Shown: in pieces, positions 50,784-59,884 of the stretch
Layout of the letters: each line of letters opens with the position of its first letter
Position numbering within the stretch: position 1 is the stretch's first letter
Assembly (NCBI GenBank): GCA_016191225.1
Contig: JACPPC010000007.1
Coordinates: 1-64,000 of the forward strand
DNA length: 64,000 bases
Origin: Gemmatimonadota bacterium
Lineage (GTDB): Bacteria; Gemmatimonadota; Gemmatimonadetes; Gemmatimonadales; Gemmatimonadaceae
Direction of reading: 5' to 3'
Notes under the pieces: generated by a model
The model's database searches: none
Seen by the model: the letters and a program-made list of their open reading frames with translations, nothing else
What the model was told of the DNA's origin: nothing
Translations under genes and position numbers: made by a program

Positions 50784-51982
50784 GGCAGCAGCGCCTCGAC
50801 GCGGTCGAGGATCGCCTCCGCCACGGCCTCCTTCGACAGCAGCGGCAGGACCTGCGGCACCCCGTCGCGCGCGATCAGCGTCACGCGGTTCGTCTCGCCC
50901 CCGAACCCCGCTCCGGGCTCGGTCGCGTCGTTGGCGACCACCAGGTCGAGGTCCTTCGCGGCGAGCTTGGCGCGCGCCCCCTCGAGCACCCGCTCGGTCT
51001 CGAGCGCGAAGCCCACGATCACCGCCCCCGGTCGGCGCGCGTCCGCGGTCGCGGTGAGGATGTCCTCCGTGCGTGCGAGGACGAGCGCCTCCGGTGCCCG
51101 GTCCTTCTTGAGCTTGTGCGCGGCCGGCGCTGCGGCCGCGAAGTCGGCCGGGGCCGCTGCCATCACGAGTGCGTCGGCCGTCGCCAGCGCGTGGCGGACT
51201 GCCGCCGCCATCTCGGCGGTCGTCCCCACCCGGACCACCGTGGCTCCCGCGGGCGCCGGCACCGATAGCGGCCCCGCCACGAGGGTCACGTCCGCCCCGC
51301 GCCGCCAGGCCGCCGCGGCGACCGCCACTCCCATGCGGCCGCTACTGTGGTTCGACAGGAAGCGCACCGGGTCGACCGGCTCCCGGGTCGGCCCGGCGGT
51401 CACCACCACGTGCCTGCCGGTGAGCGCGCCGGGCGGCTCGAGCAGCCGGCCCACGTGGGCGAGGAGCGTCTCCGGCTCGGGCATCCGCCCCGGACCGGCC
51501 CCCTCCGTTGGCGACGCCAGCGGGCCCGTGCCGGGCGCCACGACGTGGTAGCCGAGGTCGCGCAGCCGCTCGGCGTTGGCCTGCACCTGCGGGTGCGCCC
51601 ACATGTGGTCGTTCATCGCCGGCGCCACGAGCACCGGCGCCCCGGTGGCCAGCAGGATCGCGCCGAGCAGGTCGTCGGCGTGGCCGTGGGCCGCGCGGGC
51701 GAGGAAGTCGGCGGTGGCCGGCGCAACCACCACCACCCGCGCCGCCTTCGCCAGCCGGATGTGGTCGAGGGCGTGCCCCTCGGCCACCAGCACCGTGTGC
51801 GCGGGGCGCCCCGTGACCGCCTCGAAGGTGATCGACCCGACGAACTCGCGCGCCGAGCGCGAGAGCACCACGTCCACCTCGGCGCCGGCCTGCGTCAGCA
51901 GCCGCGCGAGCCAGACGGTCTTGTAGCTCGCGATCCCGCCCGTCACGCCGAGCACGACGCGAGCCCCGTCGAAGGGACGCAT
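50780..51982 (-). CDS. coaBC: Bifunctional phosphopantothenoylcysteine decarboxylase/synthase
   Basis: Two-domain enzyme of coenzyme A synthesis, 400 residues. The flavin decarboxylase half shows GVTGGIASYK near 13-22 and PAMNDHMW; the synthase half shows GPTREPVDPVRFLSNHSSG and the KLKK segment. The region where E. coli has its essential Cys (ACG followed by GRM) here reads GPLASPTEGAGPGRM, without Cys. The order gmk-rpoZ-coaBC is widely conserved. Confidence 0.94.
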   Translation of the reverse strand: MRPFDGARVVLGVTGGIASYKTVWLARLLTQAGAEVDVVLSRSAREFVGSITFEAVTGRPAHTVLVAEGHALDHIRLAKAARVVVVAPATADFLARAAHGHADDLLGAILLATGAPVLVAPAMNDHMWAHPQVQANAERLRDLGYHVVAPGTGPLASPTEGAGPGRMPEPETLLAHVGRLLEPPGALTGRHVVVTAGPTREPVDPVRFLSNHSSGRMGVAVAAAAWRRGADVTLVAGPLSVPAPAGATVVRVGTTAEMAAAVRHALATADALVMAAAPADFAAAAPAAHKLKKDRAPEALVLARTEDILTATADARRPGAVIVGFALETERVLEGARAKLAAKDLDLVVANDATEPGAGFGGETNRVTLIARDGVPQVLPLLSKEAVAEAILDRVEALLP

Positions 51983-52021
51983 CCGGGCGACGCCGGCGGG
52001 GGAGGCGACGAGGGGCGCCGG

Positions 52022-52234
52022 CTACTCGGGGCGGCGGCGCGGCACCACGCGATACTCGACCGTGCCGCTGGCGAGTTCCTCGAGGGCGCGCGTGGTCAGC
52101 TTCTTCTCCTTGCCCGCGCTGATGCGCGGAAATTCGTTCACCATCCGCGCGTACTTCGCGGCGATCAGGACGCCGAGGTACTTGTTGGCGGCGTGCCTGG
52201 TGAGCTCGTTCGGGGTGAAGACTCGCATGATCAT
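52022..52234 (-). CDS. rpoZ: RNA polymerase omega subunit
   Basis: Small RNA polymerase assembly subunit of 70 residues. The N-terminus MIMRVFTPNELTRHAANKY and the KYARMVNE and TRALEELASG segments fit omega. The upstream frame is open but is a shadow of gmk; ATG 52234 overlaps the gmk stop by four bases. Confidence 0.88.
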   Translation of the reverse strand: MIMRVFTPNELTRHAANKYLGVLIAAKYARMVNEFPRISAGKEKKLTTRALEELASGTVEYRVVPRRRPE

Positions 52235-52881
52235 CTCGTCGGCTTGGCGTGGCGTTGGACTTCCTGCTTCAGTTGCGCGACCAGCGTGCGCACGGTGCGC
52301 GACACGCGGGGGACGCGCTCGTGCCGGACTTCTTCGGCGTCCACGATCGACGACACCCGCCGGATCGTGGCCTCGAGGTCGTCGTTGACGACCACGTAAT
52401 GATAACGACGGACCTCCTCGATTTCCTGAAGGGCCGCCCGGAGTCGCACCAGCTGCATCTCGCGCCCCTCCGTGTCCCGCCCAACGAGCCGCCGCAGCAG
52501 GACCTCGCCACTCGGCGGGAGGAGGAAGATCAGCACCGACTCGGGAAAGGCCGCGTGGAACTGCCGCGCCCCCTGCACGTCGATGTCCATGATCACGTGC
52601 CGGCCGCTGCCGAGCACCTTGCGCACCTCGGAGCGCAGGGTGCCGTACATCCGGCCATGCACCTCGGCGCTCTCGGCGAACTGCCGGCGCGCCCGGCGCC
52701 GCCGGAACTCGGCCTCGGTCAGGAAGTGGTAGTCGCGGCCATCCACCTCGCCCTCGCGCGGGTTGCGCGTGGTGCACGACACCGAGTACCCGATGTCGGC
52801 GCGCTGCTGCAGCAGCCGCCGCGTCACCGTGGTCTTCCCGCCCCCGCTGGGTGCCGACAGCACGATCGGGAACGGGATCAC
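52231..52881 (-). CDS. gmk: Guanylate kinase
   Basis: Phosphorylates GMP to GDP. It has 216 residues with the P-loop SAPSGGGKTT at 9-18 and the GMP-binding SCTTRNPREGEVDGRDYHF near 35-53. It starts with a GTG overlapping the yicC stop (GTGA at 52878-52881) and ends overlapping rpoZ. Confidence 0.96.
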   Translation of the reverse strand: MIPFPIVLSAPSGGGKTTVTRRLLQQRADIGYSVSCTTRNPREGEVDGRDYHFLTEAEFRRRRARRQFAESAEVHGRMYGTLRSEVRKVLGSGRHVIMDIDVQGARQFHAAFPESVLIFLLPPSGEVLLRRLVGRDTEGREMQLVRLRAALQEIEEVRRYHYVVVNDDLEATIRRVSSIVDAEEVRHERVPRVSRTVRTLVAQLKQEVQRHAKPTR

Positions 52882-53765
52882 TCGAGGTTCTCCACCTGCT
52901 CGCGAATGCGCTCGAGCTCCTCCTTCACCAGCACCACGTCCCGGAGCATCGCCGCGTCGTTGGCCTTGCTCCCGGTGGTGTTCGCCTCGCGCAGCATCTC
53001 CTGCAGCAGGAAGCCCAGCCGCTTCCCCACCGGCTCGCCCCCCGTGGCCGCGAGGGCGTCGCGAAAGGCGCGCACGTGCGAGCGAAAGCGGTCGAGCTCC
53101 TCGTGCACGTCGAGCCGGTCGGCGAGGATCGCGATCTCCTGCGCCAGGCGCTGCGGGTCCACGGCCACGCCGCCGGCCAGTTCCTGCACAGTGGCCCGCA
53201 GGCGGTCCCGCTGGGCCACGAGTCGCTCCGGGGCCCGAGCCGCGAGCCGCTCGAGCGCCCCCGCCACCACGTCGAGGCGGTCGCGCAGCACCGCGGCGAG
53301 CCGCCCACCCTCGTCGGTGCGCATCCGCGTCAGCGCCGTCACCGCCGCGTCCACCAGTGCCAGCAGCTGCGCGCTCGAGCCGTTCTCCTCGTCCACCGCG
53401 GCGGGAGCGATCACGTCGGGCATGCGCAGCACGGTGGTCACGTCGAGTTCGGGGCTCAGGCCATGCCGCTGCTGCAGCTCCCGGAACAGGGCCACGTAGG
53501 CGGCGAACTTCGCGTGGTTGATCACGGCCGCCACGGGCGCCCCATCCGCCGACTCGCCCGTCACCCGCGCCGTGAGCGACACGTGGCCGCGGGCGATGCG
53601 CAGCCGGAGGGCCTCGCGCACGTCACCCTCCCAGCGGGCCAGCGGCCCCGGGAGCTTGAGGCTCGGGTTGAAGAACCGGTGGTTGACCGTCCGGACCTCG
53701 ACGCTCACCCGCAGCGCTCCGACCTCGCCATCGGCGGTCCCGAATCCGGTCATCGAGCGAATCAT
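52878..53765 (-). CDS. yicC: YicC/YloC family endoribonuclease
   Basis: A 295-residue YicC-family protein; relatives degrade small RNAs and can use a GTP-linked mechanism. The N-terminal signature MIRSMTGFG and the segment VRTVNHRFFNPSLKLP are clear, as is the C-terminal end in KEELERIREQVENLE. It is the first gene of a long row. Its promoter is almost in contact with the start codon. Confidence 0.93.
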   Translation of the reverse strand: MIRSMTGFGTADGEVGALRVSVEVRTVNHRFFNPSLKLPGPLARWEGDVREALRLRIARGHVSLTARVTGESADGAPVAAVINHAKFAAYVALFRELQQRHGLSPELDVTTVLRMPDVIAPAAVDEENGSSAQLLALVDAAVTALTRMRTDEGGRLAAVLRDRLDVVAGALERLAARAPERLVAQRDRLRATVQELAGGVAVDPQRLAQEIAILADRLDVHEELDRFRSHVRAFRDALAATGGEPVGKRLGFLLQEMLREANTTGSKANDAAMLRDVVLVKEELERIREQVENLE

Positions 53766-53776
53766 CGTAGCCTGCC

Positions 53777-53805
53777 AAGTTGTTTCAGGACAACACGTTT
53801 GTCAA
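53777..53805 (-). promoter_or_regulatory. Candidate promoter of the yicC row, overlapped by an inverted repeat
   Basis: Minus strand TTGACA (full consensus), 17-base spacer, CAACTT (poor -10). The dyad GTTGT-TTCAGG-ACAAC at 53780-53795 covers the spacer and part of the -10, so a repressor could sit there. The ATG is only about 11 bases past the -10, implying a very short leader. Confidence 0.5.
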
Positions 53806-53816
53806 CGTCGCACAAC

Positions 53817-55694
53817 CTAGTTTGCGAACTCCCATCGGACCCCGTACACCGAGTTCGCACGCGGCAGGAGCGCTCCCGGCACCTGGTCCATGAATTCCCC
53901 CGCGACATTCCGCCACTGCCAGCTGATGACGCCGTTGAGGATCCGGATTTCGAGCTTGGTGACGATGTTGCGCGAGAAGCCCGACGTGAACGGCGTCCCC
54001 CCGCGGTTCGGGAACTGCACCGGCTCCTTGTACTCGTGCGCGATGCTCAACAGCAGCCCGAAGGCCCCGCTCGGGAAACGGTGCAGCCATCGCGTCTTGA
54101 GGTACAGCTCGGCCCGAGTCTGGTAGCGCGGCCGGTAGGCGCCGGCCTGGTCCCACTGCAGCCCGATGATGTCGGCGAACAGCTCGTCGTGGATCCGGCC
54201 CCGCAGCCCCACGAACGTCGCCTGTGCCGGTCCCGTGAGCGCCGGTGACAGCAGGGTGTCGTAACGCGTCGGCGCGACGACCCAGGCCGAGTCGCGGCGC
54301 AGCAACCCGCCCGTGAGCCAGAGCTCCGGGCGCACGCGAATCCCGAGTTCGGCACGCGACGCGAGACTCTGCACGCGCCGTCCGGTCGTGTCGCTCACGC
54401 GCGAGCCTCCGTAGCTCGCCGACACCGCCAGCCACGGGCGCGGCAGCAGCCGCACGGTCACGTCCCCGCGCGTCGTCGAGTCCTCCGTGGCGCGCTCGGC
54501 GTACGCCTGCACCGCCAGCCGGCCGCCCTCGTAGCCCAGGCGCAGCTGCGGGCTGGTGAACGACTGGTTCCGGAAGCTCAGCGCCCGCACCCCGCCGCTC
54601 ACGCGAATGCCGCGCCATGCCGTTCCCGCGAGCAGCGCGTACTGCGCGCGCCGCGCGTCGAACCGGCGCGTCGTGTCGATCGTGCCGCCGATCTCCGACG
54701 CGTCCTGCGCGTACGCCGACGTCGACGCCAGCAACTGCCCCCACGTTCCCTCGTCGGGATCCCCCCAGGCCACGCGCAGGTAGCTCATGCTCGCACTCGG
54801 GCTCAGCGTCGGGATCGCGGACTGCGGCAGCTGGCGTGCCTGCTCGCGGCGGAAGTGGCTCGCGAACTCCTGGAAGGCGTCGATGCTCCATCGCCCCCCT
54901 GCCCACCCGAGTCGCATCATGCCAGCCCGGCGCGATCCGTCGCCCCCTTGCCGGCTTTGCGCGATGCTCAGGTTCTCGCCCGCGACCTGCAGCCCGAAGC
55001 CAGGCCCGAAGCGCTGGCCGAAGTAGCCGCGAAAGGTGTTCGCGTCCAGGTCGCCCGTGTACACGTCCACCCGCGTGTACGGAATCGTCTTGTTCACGCG
55101 CCATGAGCGCAGGTAGACGCGCAATTCCCCGGCTCCGCGCTCGATCGTGCATGACTCGTACTGCCAGAGCTGGATCGCCGTCAGGTCGAGCACCCCGCCA
55201 CCCCGCAGGTCGGGGGGCGCGAACGGGAGTCCGTCCACGTACACCCGCACCCGGCGAAAATCCCCCAGGAACGTGGCCGTCTCCTGGTCCACCAGCCACG
55301 CCACCCGAAAGCCGAGCGCACCCGGCACGCGCTCCAGCAGGTCGGCGAGGGTGTTCGCCCCCGACTCGAGGATCGCCTCGCGGTCCCAGCGGTACGGCAC
55401 GCCGATGTCGAGCGACCGGGGTGACTCGGCCTGGGCGAACGGCGCTCGCACCGTGTCCCCCTTGCGAAAGGCCTCGAGCGAGTCGCGGTGGCGTGCCGCC
55501 TGGGCCGACACGCTGTCCAGCGTGGCGCGGGCGGCACCGCTCGTGTCCACGGGCGCCGGCGCCGGCGTGGGCGCGCCGGGGGGGCGTGGTGCGGGCTGCT
55601 GCGCTGCCAGCGCGGCCGCGGGAGACTGCAAAACGGCCCCGGCCACGAGGCCGAGGCCGATGCGACGACAGCGCCGGCGGCAGGCCCGGGTCAG
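53817..55694 (-). CDS. Outer-membrane protein with TonB-receptor-like plug and beta barrel
   Basis: A 625-residue secreted protein. The likely start is CTG at 55694, overlapping the pepA stop as CTGA. It gives a signal peptide: basic TRACRRRCRR, hydrophobic IGLGLVAGAVL, and a probable ALA-AQQ cleavage near residue 32. A Pro/Ala linker follows, then a plug-like domain near 100-190 (ESGANTLADLLERVPGA, VRVYVDGLP, ECT-type ESCTIERGAGELR). About 400 residues of alternating polar and hydrophobic strands end in GVRWEFAN, as in beta barrels. No TonB box is obvious. The ligand is unknown. Confidence 0.75.
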   Translation of the reverse strand: MTRACRRRCRRIGLGLVAGAVLQSPAAALAAQQPAPRPPGAPTPAPAPVDTSGAARATLDSVSAQAARHRDSLEAFRKGDTVRAPFAQAESPRSLDIGVPYRWDREAILESGANTLADLLERVPGALGFRVAWLVDQETATFLGDFRRVRVYVDGLPFAPPDLRGGGVLDLTAIQLWQYESCTIERGAGELRVYLRSWRVNKTIPYTRVDVYTGDLDANTFRGYFGQRFGPGFGLQVAGENLSIAQSRQGGDGSRRAGMMRLGWAGGRWSIDAFQEFASHFRREQARQLPQSAIPTLSPSASMSYLRVAWGDPDEGTWGQLLASTSAYAQDASEIGGTIDTTRRFDARRAQYALLAGTAWRGIRVSGGVRALSFRNQSFTSPQLRLGYEGGRLAVQAYAERATEDSTTRGDVTVRLLPRPWLAVSASYGGSRVSDTTGRRVQSLASRAELGIRVRPELWLTGGLLRRDSAWVVAPTRYDTLLSPALTGPAQATFVGLRGRIHDELFADIIGLQWDQAGAYRPRYQTRAELYLKTRWLHRFPSGAFGLLLSIAHEYKEPVQFPNRGGTPFTSGFSRNIVTKLEIRILNGVISWQWRNVAGEFMDQVPGALLPRANSVYGVRWEFAN

Positions 55695-57172
55695 CGGGCG
55701 CGCCCCCGCACGAACTGCACGAACGTTCCCACGGGCACCCCGGTTGGACCCTTGGGGAGGGCCACAAGGTCCGACTCGGAGTACGCCGTGCCCGCGATGT
55801 CGAGGTGCACCCACGGCGTCCCCTCGTCCACGAACTCCTTCAGGAAGAGCGCCGCCGTGACCGAGCCCGCGGCCCGGCCCCCCGTGTTCTTGAGGTCGGC
55901 CACGTCGGAGCTGATCTGCTCCTTGTAGTCGTCCCACAGCGGCAACGGCCACGCCGGCTCGGCCGCCGCCTTCGCCGCCGCGATCACCTCGTTCAGCACC
56001 GTCTCGTCGGTGCCGAACGCCCCGGTGGCGTTGTGCCCGAGCGCGATCACGCACGCGCCGGTGAGCGTCGCCGCGTCCACGATCACCGCCGGCGCATACC
56101 GCCGCGCGTAGCCGAGCACGTCGGCCAGGATCAGCCGCCCCTCGGCGTCGGTGTTGGTGATCTCGATCGTCTTGCCGTTCATCGCCCGCACCACGTCGCC
56201 GGGATTGATGGCCGTGCCGCTGGGCATGTTGGTCGTCGCCCCGAGCAGGCCGACCACGTTCACCTTGAGGTTCATGCGCGCGATCGCCTCGATCGCGCCG
56301 AGCACGCCGGCGGCGCCGCTCATGTCGAACTTCATGAACTCCATGCCGGGGGCCGGCTTGATGGAGATGCCGCCGGTGTCGAAGCAGACCCCCTTCCCGA
56401 CCAGCGCGATCGGCTTGTCCCCCTTGCGGCCGCGCATGTACTCGATCGCCACGAGCTTGGGGTCCTGCGGTGTCCCCTGCGCCACCGACAGGAACGAGCC
56501 GGCGCCGAGCTTCTCCAGTTCCTTCCGCCCCAGCACGGTCACGGGGAGCTTGTGTCGTCTGCCGATCTCCCGCGCTGCCCCGGCCAGGTACCCGGGCGTG
56601 CAGAGGTTGCCGGGCATCATCGCCAGGCGCCGCGCGAGCGCCTGCCCCTCCCCGAGCGCGGTCCCGGCGGCAAGCCCCGCCTTTGCCTTCGCCACGTCGG
56701 CCACCACGATCGTCGCCGACTCGAGTGCGGGGCGCAGGTCCGTGGGGGGAGGGGGCGACTTGAGCTCGGCGTACTCCCAGGCGCCGGCCATCAGGCCGGC
56801 AGTGAGGGCCTCGATCTCGTCGGGTCGCGAGGCGCCGGGGGCATGCAGCGCCAGCGTCGGCACTCCGAGCTGCCGGGCACGGCGCGCAGCCAGCGCGGCG
56901 CCCCGCCGCAGGGCCGTGGCGCGATGGGGCGCGGCCCCCGTTCCCACCAGCAGCGTCCGGTGCGCCCCACTGGGGCCGCCGGTCAGGTGCAGCACCTCGT
57001 CCTTGCCCCCGCGAAAGTCCCGCTGCCGCACCGAGCGCGCGATCACCCCGCCCATCTCGCGGTCGAGCGCGGCCACCGCCGCACCGAGCACCGTGTCGGG
57101 GCCGAGGACCAGCGCCACCAGCGGGGCATCGAGCGGCTCCCTGGTGCCGCGGAGCGAGACGGACAGTGCCAT
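55691..57172 (-). CDS. pepA: Leucyl aminopeptidase (M17)
   Basis: Di-zinc cytosolic aminopeptidase releasing N-terminal residues from peptides, 493 residues. The M17 signature NTDAEGRLILAD is intact, and the metal/active Lys region reads LVGKGVCFDTGGISIKP. It follows icd after 100 bases in which I see no promoter, and its stop overlaps the outer-membrane protein gene. Confidence 0.95.
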   Translation of the reverse strand: MALSVSLRGTREPLDAPLVALVLGPDTVLGAAVAALDREMGGVIARSVRQRDFRGGKDEVLHLTGGPSGAHRTLLVGTGAAPHRATALRRGAALAARRARQLGVPTLALHAPGASRPDEIEALTAGLMAGAWEYAELKSPPPPTDLRPALESATIVVADVAKAKAGLAAGTALGEGQALARRLAMMPGNLCTPGYLAGAAREIGRRHKLPVTVLGRKELEKLGAGSFLSVAQGTPQDPKLVAIEYMRGRKGDKPIALVGKGVCFDTGGISIKPAPGMEFMKFDMSGAAGVLGAIEAIARMNLKVNVVGLLGATTNMPSGTAINPGDVVRAMNGKTIEITNTDAEGRLILADVLGYARRYAPAVIVDAATLTGACVIALGHNATGAFGTDETVLNEVIAAAKAAAEPAWPLPLWDDYKEQISSDVADLKNTGGRAAGSVTAALFLKEFVDEGTPWVHLDIAGTAYSESDLVALPKGPTGVPVGTFVQFVRGRAR

Positions 57173-57272
57173 GTCGGAGTGCCCTGGTGCGTCGTGGTGA
57201 AGGCGGCAAACGGTCGTGGTGCGAGCGTGTGGCGGGTCTGCGGAGGTGGGGCGGGCTGGCGCGCGGCCGTGC

Positions 57273-58502
57273 TCAGCCCATCCCGGCGATGATCTGGTCG
57301 GCGAACGCGGACGTCGAGACTTCGGTGGCCCCCGGCATCTGGCGGGCGAGGTCGTAGGTCACCCGCCGCGCCGCAATCGCCCGCTCGATGCCGCGCACGA
57401 TGTGGTCGCACACGGGCTGCCACCCGAGATACTCGAACATCATCACGCCGGAGAGGATCACCGAGCCCGGGTTGATCTTGTCGAGGCCGGCGTACTTGGG
57501 GGCCGTGCCGTGCGTCGCCTCGAACACGGCCACGCCGTCGCCCACGTTCCCCCCCGGCGCAATGCCGAGCCCGCCCACCTGCGCCGCCGCGGCGTCCGAC
57601 AGGTAGTCGCCATTCAGGTTCGGCGTCGCGATCACCGAGTAGTCCGACGGACGCAGCAGCATTTGCTGGAACATCGAGTCGGCGATGCGGTCCTTGATGA
57701 TCACGCGGCTGCCGTCGCCGGTGCCCACGTCGGACTCGGCGATCGCCTGCGCGGCGAATTTCTCGCGCGCCACCTCGTAGCCCCAGTCGCGAAAGGCCCC
57801 CTCGGTGAACTTCTGGATGTTCCCCTTGTGCACGAGGGTCACGCTCGGCCGCTTGTGCTTGATCGCGTAGCGGATCGCCGCCTCGACGAGGCGCTTCGTG
57901 CCGAAGGCGCTCATCGGCTTGATCCCGATCGCCGAACCCGGGCGGATCTTCTTCCCGCTGAGCTTCTCGGCCAGCAGGCGGAGCTCCTCCGCCTCCGGGG
58001 TCCCGGCCTTGAACTCGACCCCCGAGTAGACGTCCTCGACGTTCTCGCGGAAGATCACGACATCGACCTGGCCCGGCGCCTTGACCGGCGCCCCGACCCC
58101 CTCGAAGTAGCGCACGGGGCGGATGCAGGCGTAGAGGTCGAGCTCCTGGCGCAGCGCCACGTTGAGCGAGCGAATGCCCCCTCCCACCGGCGTCGTGAGC
58201 GGGCCCTTGATCGAGACCCGGAACTCCTTGCAGGCCTCGATCGTCTCCGCCGGCAGCCAGTCGCCGTACTTCGTGTGCGACTTCTCCCCGGCAAACACCT
58301 CCATCCACGCCACCTGCCGCTTGCCGCCGTACGCCAGCCTCACTGCCGCGTCGAAGACCCGCACCGAGGCGCGCCAGATGTCGGGACCGGTGCCGTCGCC
58401 CTCGATGTAGGGGATGATCGGGCGGTCGGGGACCTGCAGGGTGTCGTTCGCGTAGCCGATGCGGTCGCCGGTGGGGACCGCGGCCAACTTGTACGTCGCC
58501 AT
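57273..58502 (-). CDS. icd: Isocitrate dehydrogenase, NADP-type
   Basis: Oxidative decarboxylation of isocitrate to 2-oxoglutarate. At 409 residues it matches the E. coli-like dimeric enzyme. The substrate segment [13 protein letters not shown] contains the Ser that is regulated by phosphorylation in E. coli, and [16 protein letters not shown] and [16 protein letters not shown] are family blocks. The coenzyme preference is inferred from overall similarity. It has its own promoter. Confidence 0.94.
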   Translation of the reverse strand: MATYKLAAVPTGDRIGYANDTLQVPDRPIIPYIEGDGTGPDIWRASVRVFDAAVRLAYGGKRQVAWMEVFAGEKSHTKYGDWLPAETIEACKEFRVSIKGPLTTPVGGGIRSLNVALRQELDLYACIRPVRYFEGVGAPVKAPGQVDVVIFRENVEDVYSGVEFKAGTPEAEELRLLAEKLSGKKIRPGSAIGIKPMSAFGTKRLVEAAIRYAIKHKRPSVTLVHKGNIQKFTEGAFRDWGYEVAREKFAAQAIAESDVGTGDGSRVIIKDRIADSMFQQMLLRPSDYSVIATPNLNGDYLSDAAAAQVGGLGIAPGGNVGDGVAVFEATHGTAPKYAGLDKINPGSVILSGVMMFEYLGWQPVCDHIVRGIERAIAARRVTYDLARQMPGATEVSTSAFADQIIAGMG

Positions 58503-58536
58503 GTGCGGTGGGTGGCAGCGGGAAGAGGGGCCGACA

Positions 58537-58566
58537 AACGTACCGTCACGAACGGCCCTCGTTCAA
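58537..58566 (-). promoter_or_regulatory. Sigma-70-type promoter of icd-pepA
   Basis: Minus strand TTGAAC, 18-base spacer, TACGTT. The leader would be about 28 bases. Confidence 0.6.
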
Positions 58567-58590
58567 GAGCGCGCGACGGGGCGGCCGGTC

Positions 58591-59562
58591 TCAGGCGACG
58601 CGGTCGGGAGGCGCGTGGCCCGCGAAGAAGGCCCGGAGGTTGGCCAGCACGCACATCCCCATCGCGGTGCGCGTCTCGATCGTGGCGCTCCCCACGTGCG
58701 GCAGCAATACCACGCGGTCGGTGGCGAGAAGCCCGGGAGACACCGCCGGCTCATGCTCGTACACGTCGAGTCCCACCGCCGCCAGCTGCTGGCGGCCGAG
58801 CGCGTCCACGAGCGCCGCCTCGTCGATCACGTCGCCGCGCGCCGTGTTCACGAGGATCGCGTGCGGCCGCAGGCGCGCGAGCTGCGGTGCCCCGATCAGG
58901 TGGCGCGTGTCGGGCGTCGCCGGGCAATGCAACGACACGAAGTCGCTCGCCGCCAGCAACTCCTCGAGCGAGGCGCATTGCCGCACGCCGGGCGACGCCT
59001 CGCCGGCCGGGGGGAGCATCGGGTCGAAGGTCATCACCGTCATCCGGAAGCCGAGGCGCGCCCGTGCCGCCACCGCGCGCCCGATCCGCCCGTAGCCCAC
59101 GATCCCCAGCGACTTGCCGGTGACGCGGGTGCCGAGCAGTTGCGTGGGGCGCCATCCCGACCAGGTCCCCGAGCGCACCATCCGCTCCCCCTCCCCGGCC
59201 CGCCGCGCCGTCGCCAGCAGCAGCGTCATCGTCAGGTCGGCGGTGTCGTCGGTGAGCACCCCCGGGGTGTTGGTGACCACGACTCCAGCCGCGCGCGCGG
59301 CGCCGAGGTCGATGTGCCCGTGGCCCACGCCGAAGTTGGCGAGAATCCGGGCGCGCCGTGGCGCAGTCGCCAGCACGGCCGCGTCGAGCGTGTCGGTGAT
59401 GGTGCAGACGACCCCGTCGGCCTCGCGCAGCGCCTCGGCGAGCGAGGCCGGCGACGACGGGACATCGGTGGCGTTCAGCCGCACGTCGAACTCGGCGGCG
59501 AGCTGCCGCTCCACCGGCTCGGGGAGCCGCCGGGTGACGATGACGCGCGCCCTGGGTGTCAT
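58591..59562 (-). CDS. D-2-hydroxyacid dehydrogenase, glyoxylate/hydroxypyruvate reductase-like
   Basis: NAD(P)-linked dehydrogenase of 323 residues. The cofactor loop is GIVGYGRIGRAVA near 153-165; the catalytic Arg lies in NTARGDVID, the Glu in EHEPAV and the His in LLPHVGSAT. The N-terminus (RVIVTRRLPEPV) and NTPGVLTDDTADLT resemble glycerate/glyoxylate reductases. The true substrate is not certain. Confidence 0.88.
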   Translation of the reverse strand: MTPRARVIVTRRLPEPVERQLAAEFDVRLNATDVPSSPASLAEALREADGVVCTITDTLDAAVLATAPRRARILANFGVGHGHIDLGAARAAGVVVTNTPGVLTDDTADLTMTLLLATARRAGEGERMVRSGTWSGWRPTQLLGTRVTGKSLGIVGYGRIGRAVAARARLGFRMTVMTFDPMLPPAGEASPGVRQCASLEELLAASDFVSLHCPATPDTRHLIGAPQLARLRPHAILVNTARGDVIDEAALVDALGRQQLAAVGLDVYEHEPAVSPGLLATDRVVLLPHVGSATIETRTAMGMCVLANLRAFFAGHAPPDRVA

Positions 59563-59619
59563 CGGGCGGCTGTCGCGACGCCCATGGCGGCCTGGACTCC
59601 CGCCGGCCGGGCCGGGCCG

Positions 59620-59787
59620 CTAGTGCTGTGCGGCGGGCGCCGTCTTGCCCAGCACGTCGTTCGGGCTCTGGTACGTGGTCTCGTGCATGTACCAGGCCAA
59701 AGCCAGGAGGGCGAGCGCGAGCAGGCAGGTGGCCGCGGCGGCACCCCAGCCCTGTTCGTTGTTGTTCACCCGGTCGGTCGACGACAT
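59620..59787 (-). CDS. Small single-helix membrane protein, unknown function
   Basis: Fifty-five residues from ATG 59787. A polar N-terminus (MSSTDRVNNNEQGW) is followed by one hydrophobic helix near 15-33 and a short polar tail. The frame is open further upstream without support. No family is recognised and no clear ribosome binding site is visible, so its reality is moderate. Confidence 0.5.
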   Translation of the reverse strand: MSSTDRVNNNEQGWGAAAATCLLALALLALAWYMHETTYQSPNDVLGKTAPAAQH

Positions 59788-59884
59788 GCGGTGCCCGAAA
59801 AAGTGGGAGAAATGGGCCTCGCGGCCCGCGCCCGGAATCTGGGAACGGCGCCCCTCGCGGCGCAAGCGCGCCGGCGCTCGCACC

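Noticed and set aside
53817-57209. A single 1130-codon frame that could be read as a fusion across pepA
   Set aside because: Its first half is the wrong frame of pepA, whose M17 motifs are intact in another frame; only the part from 55694 downwards looks like protein.
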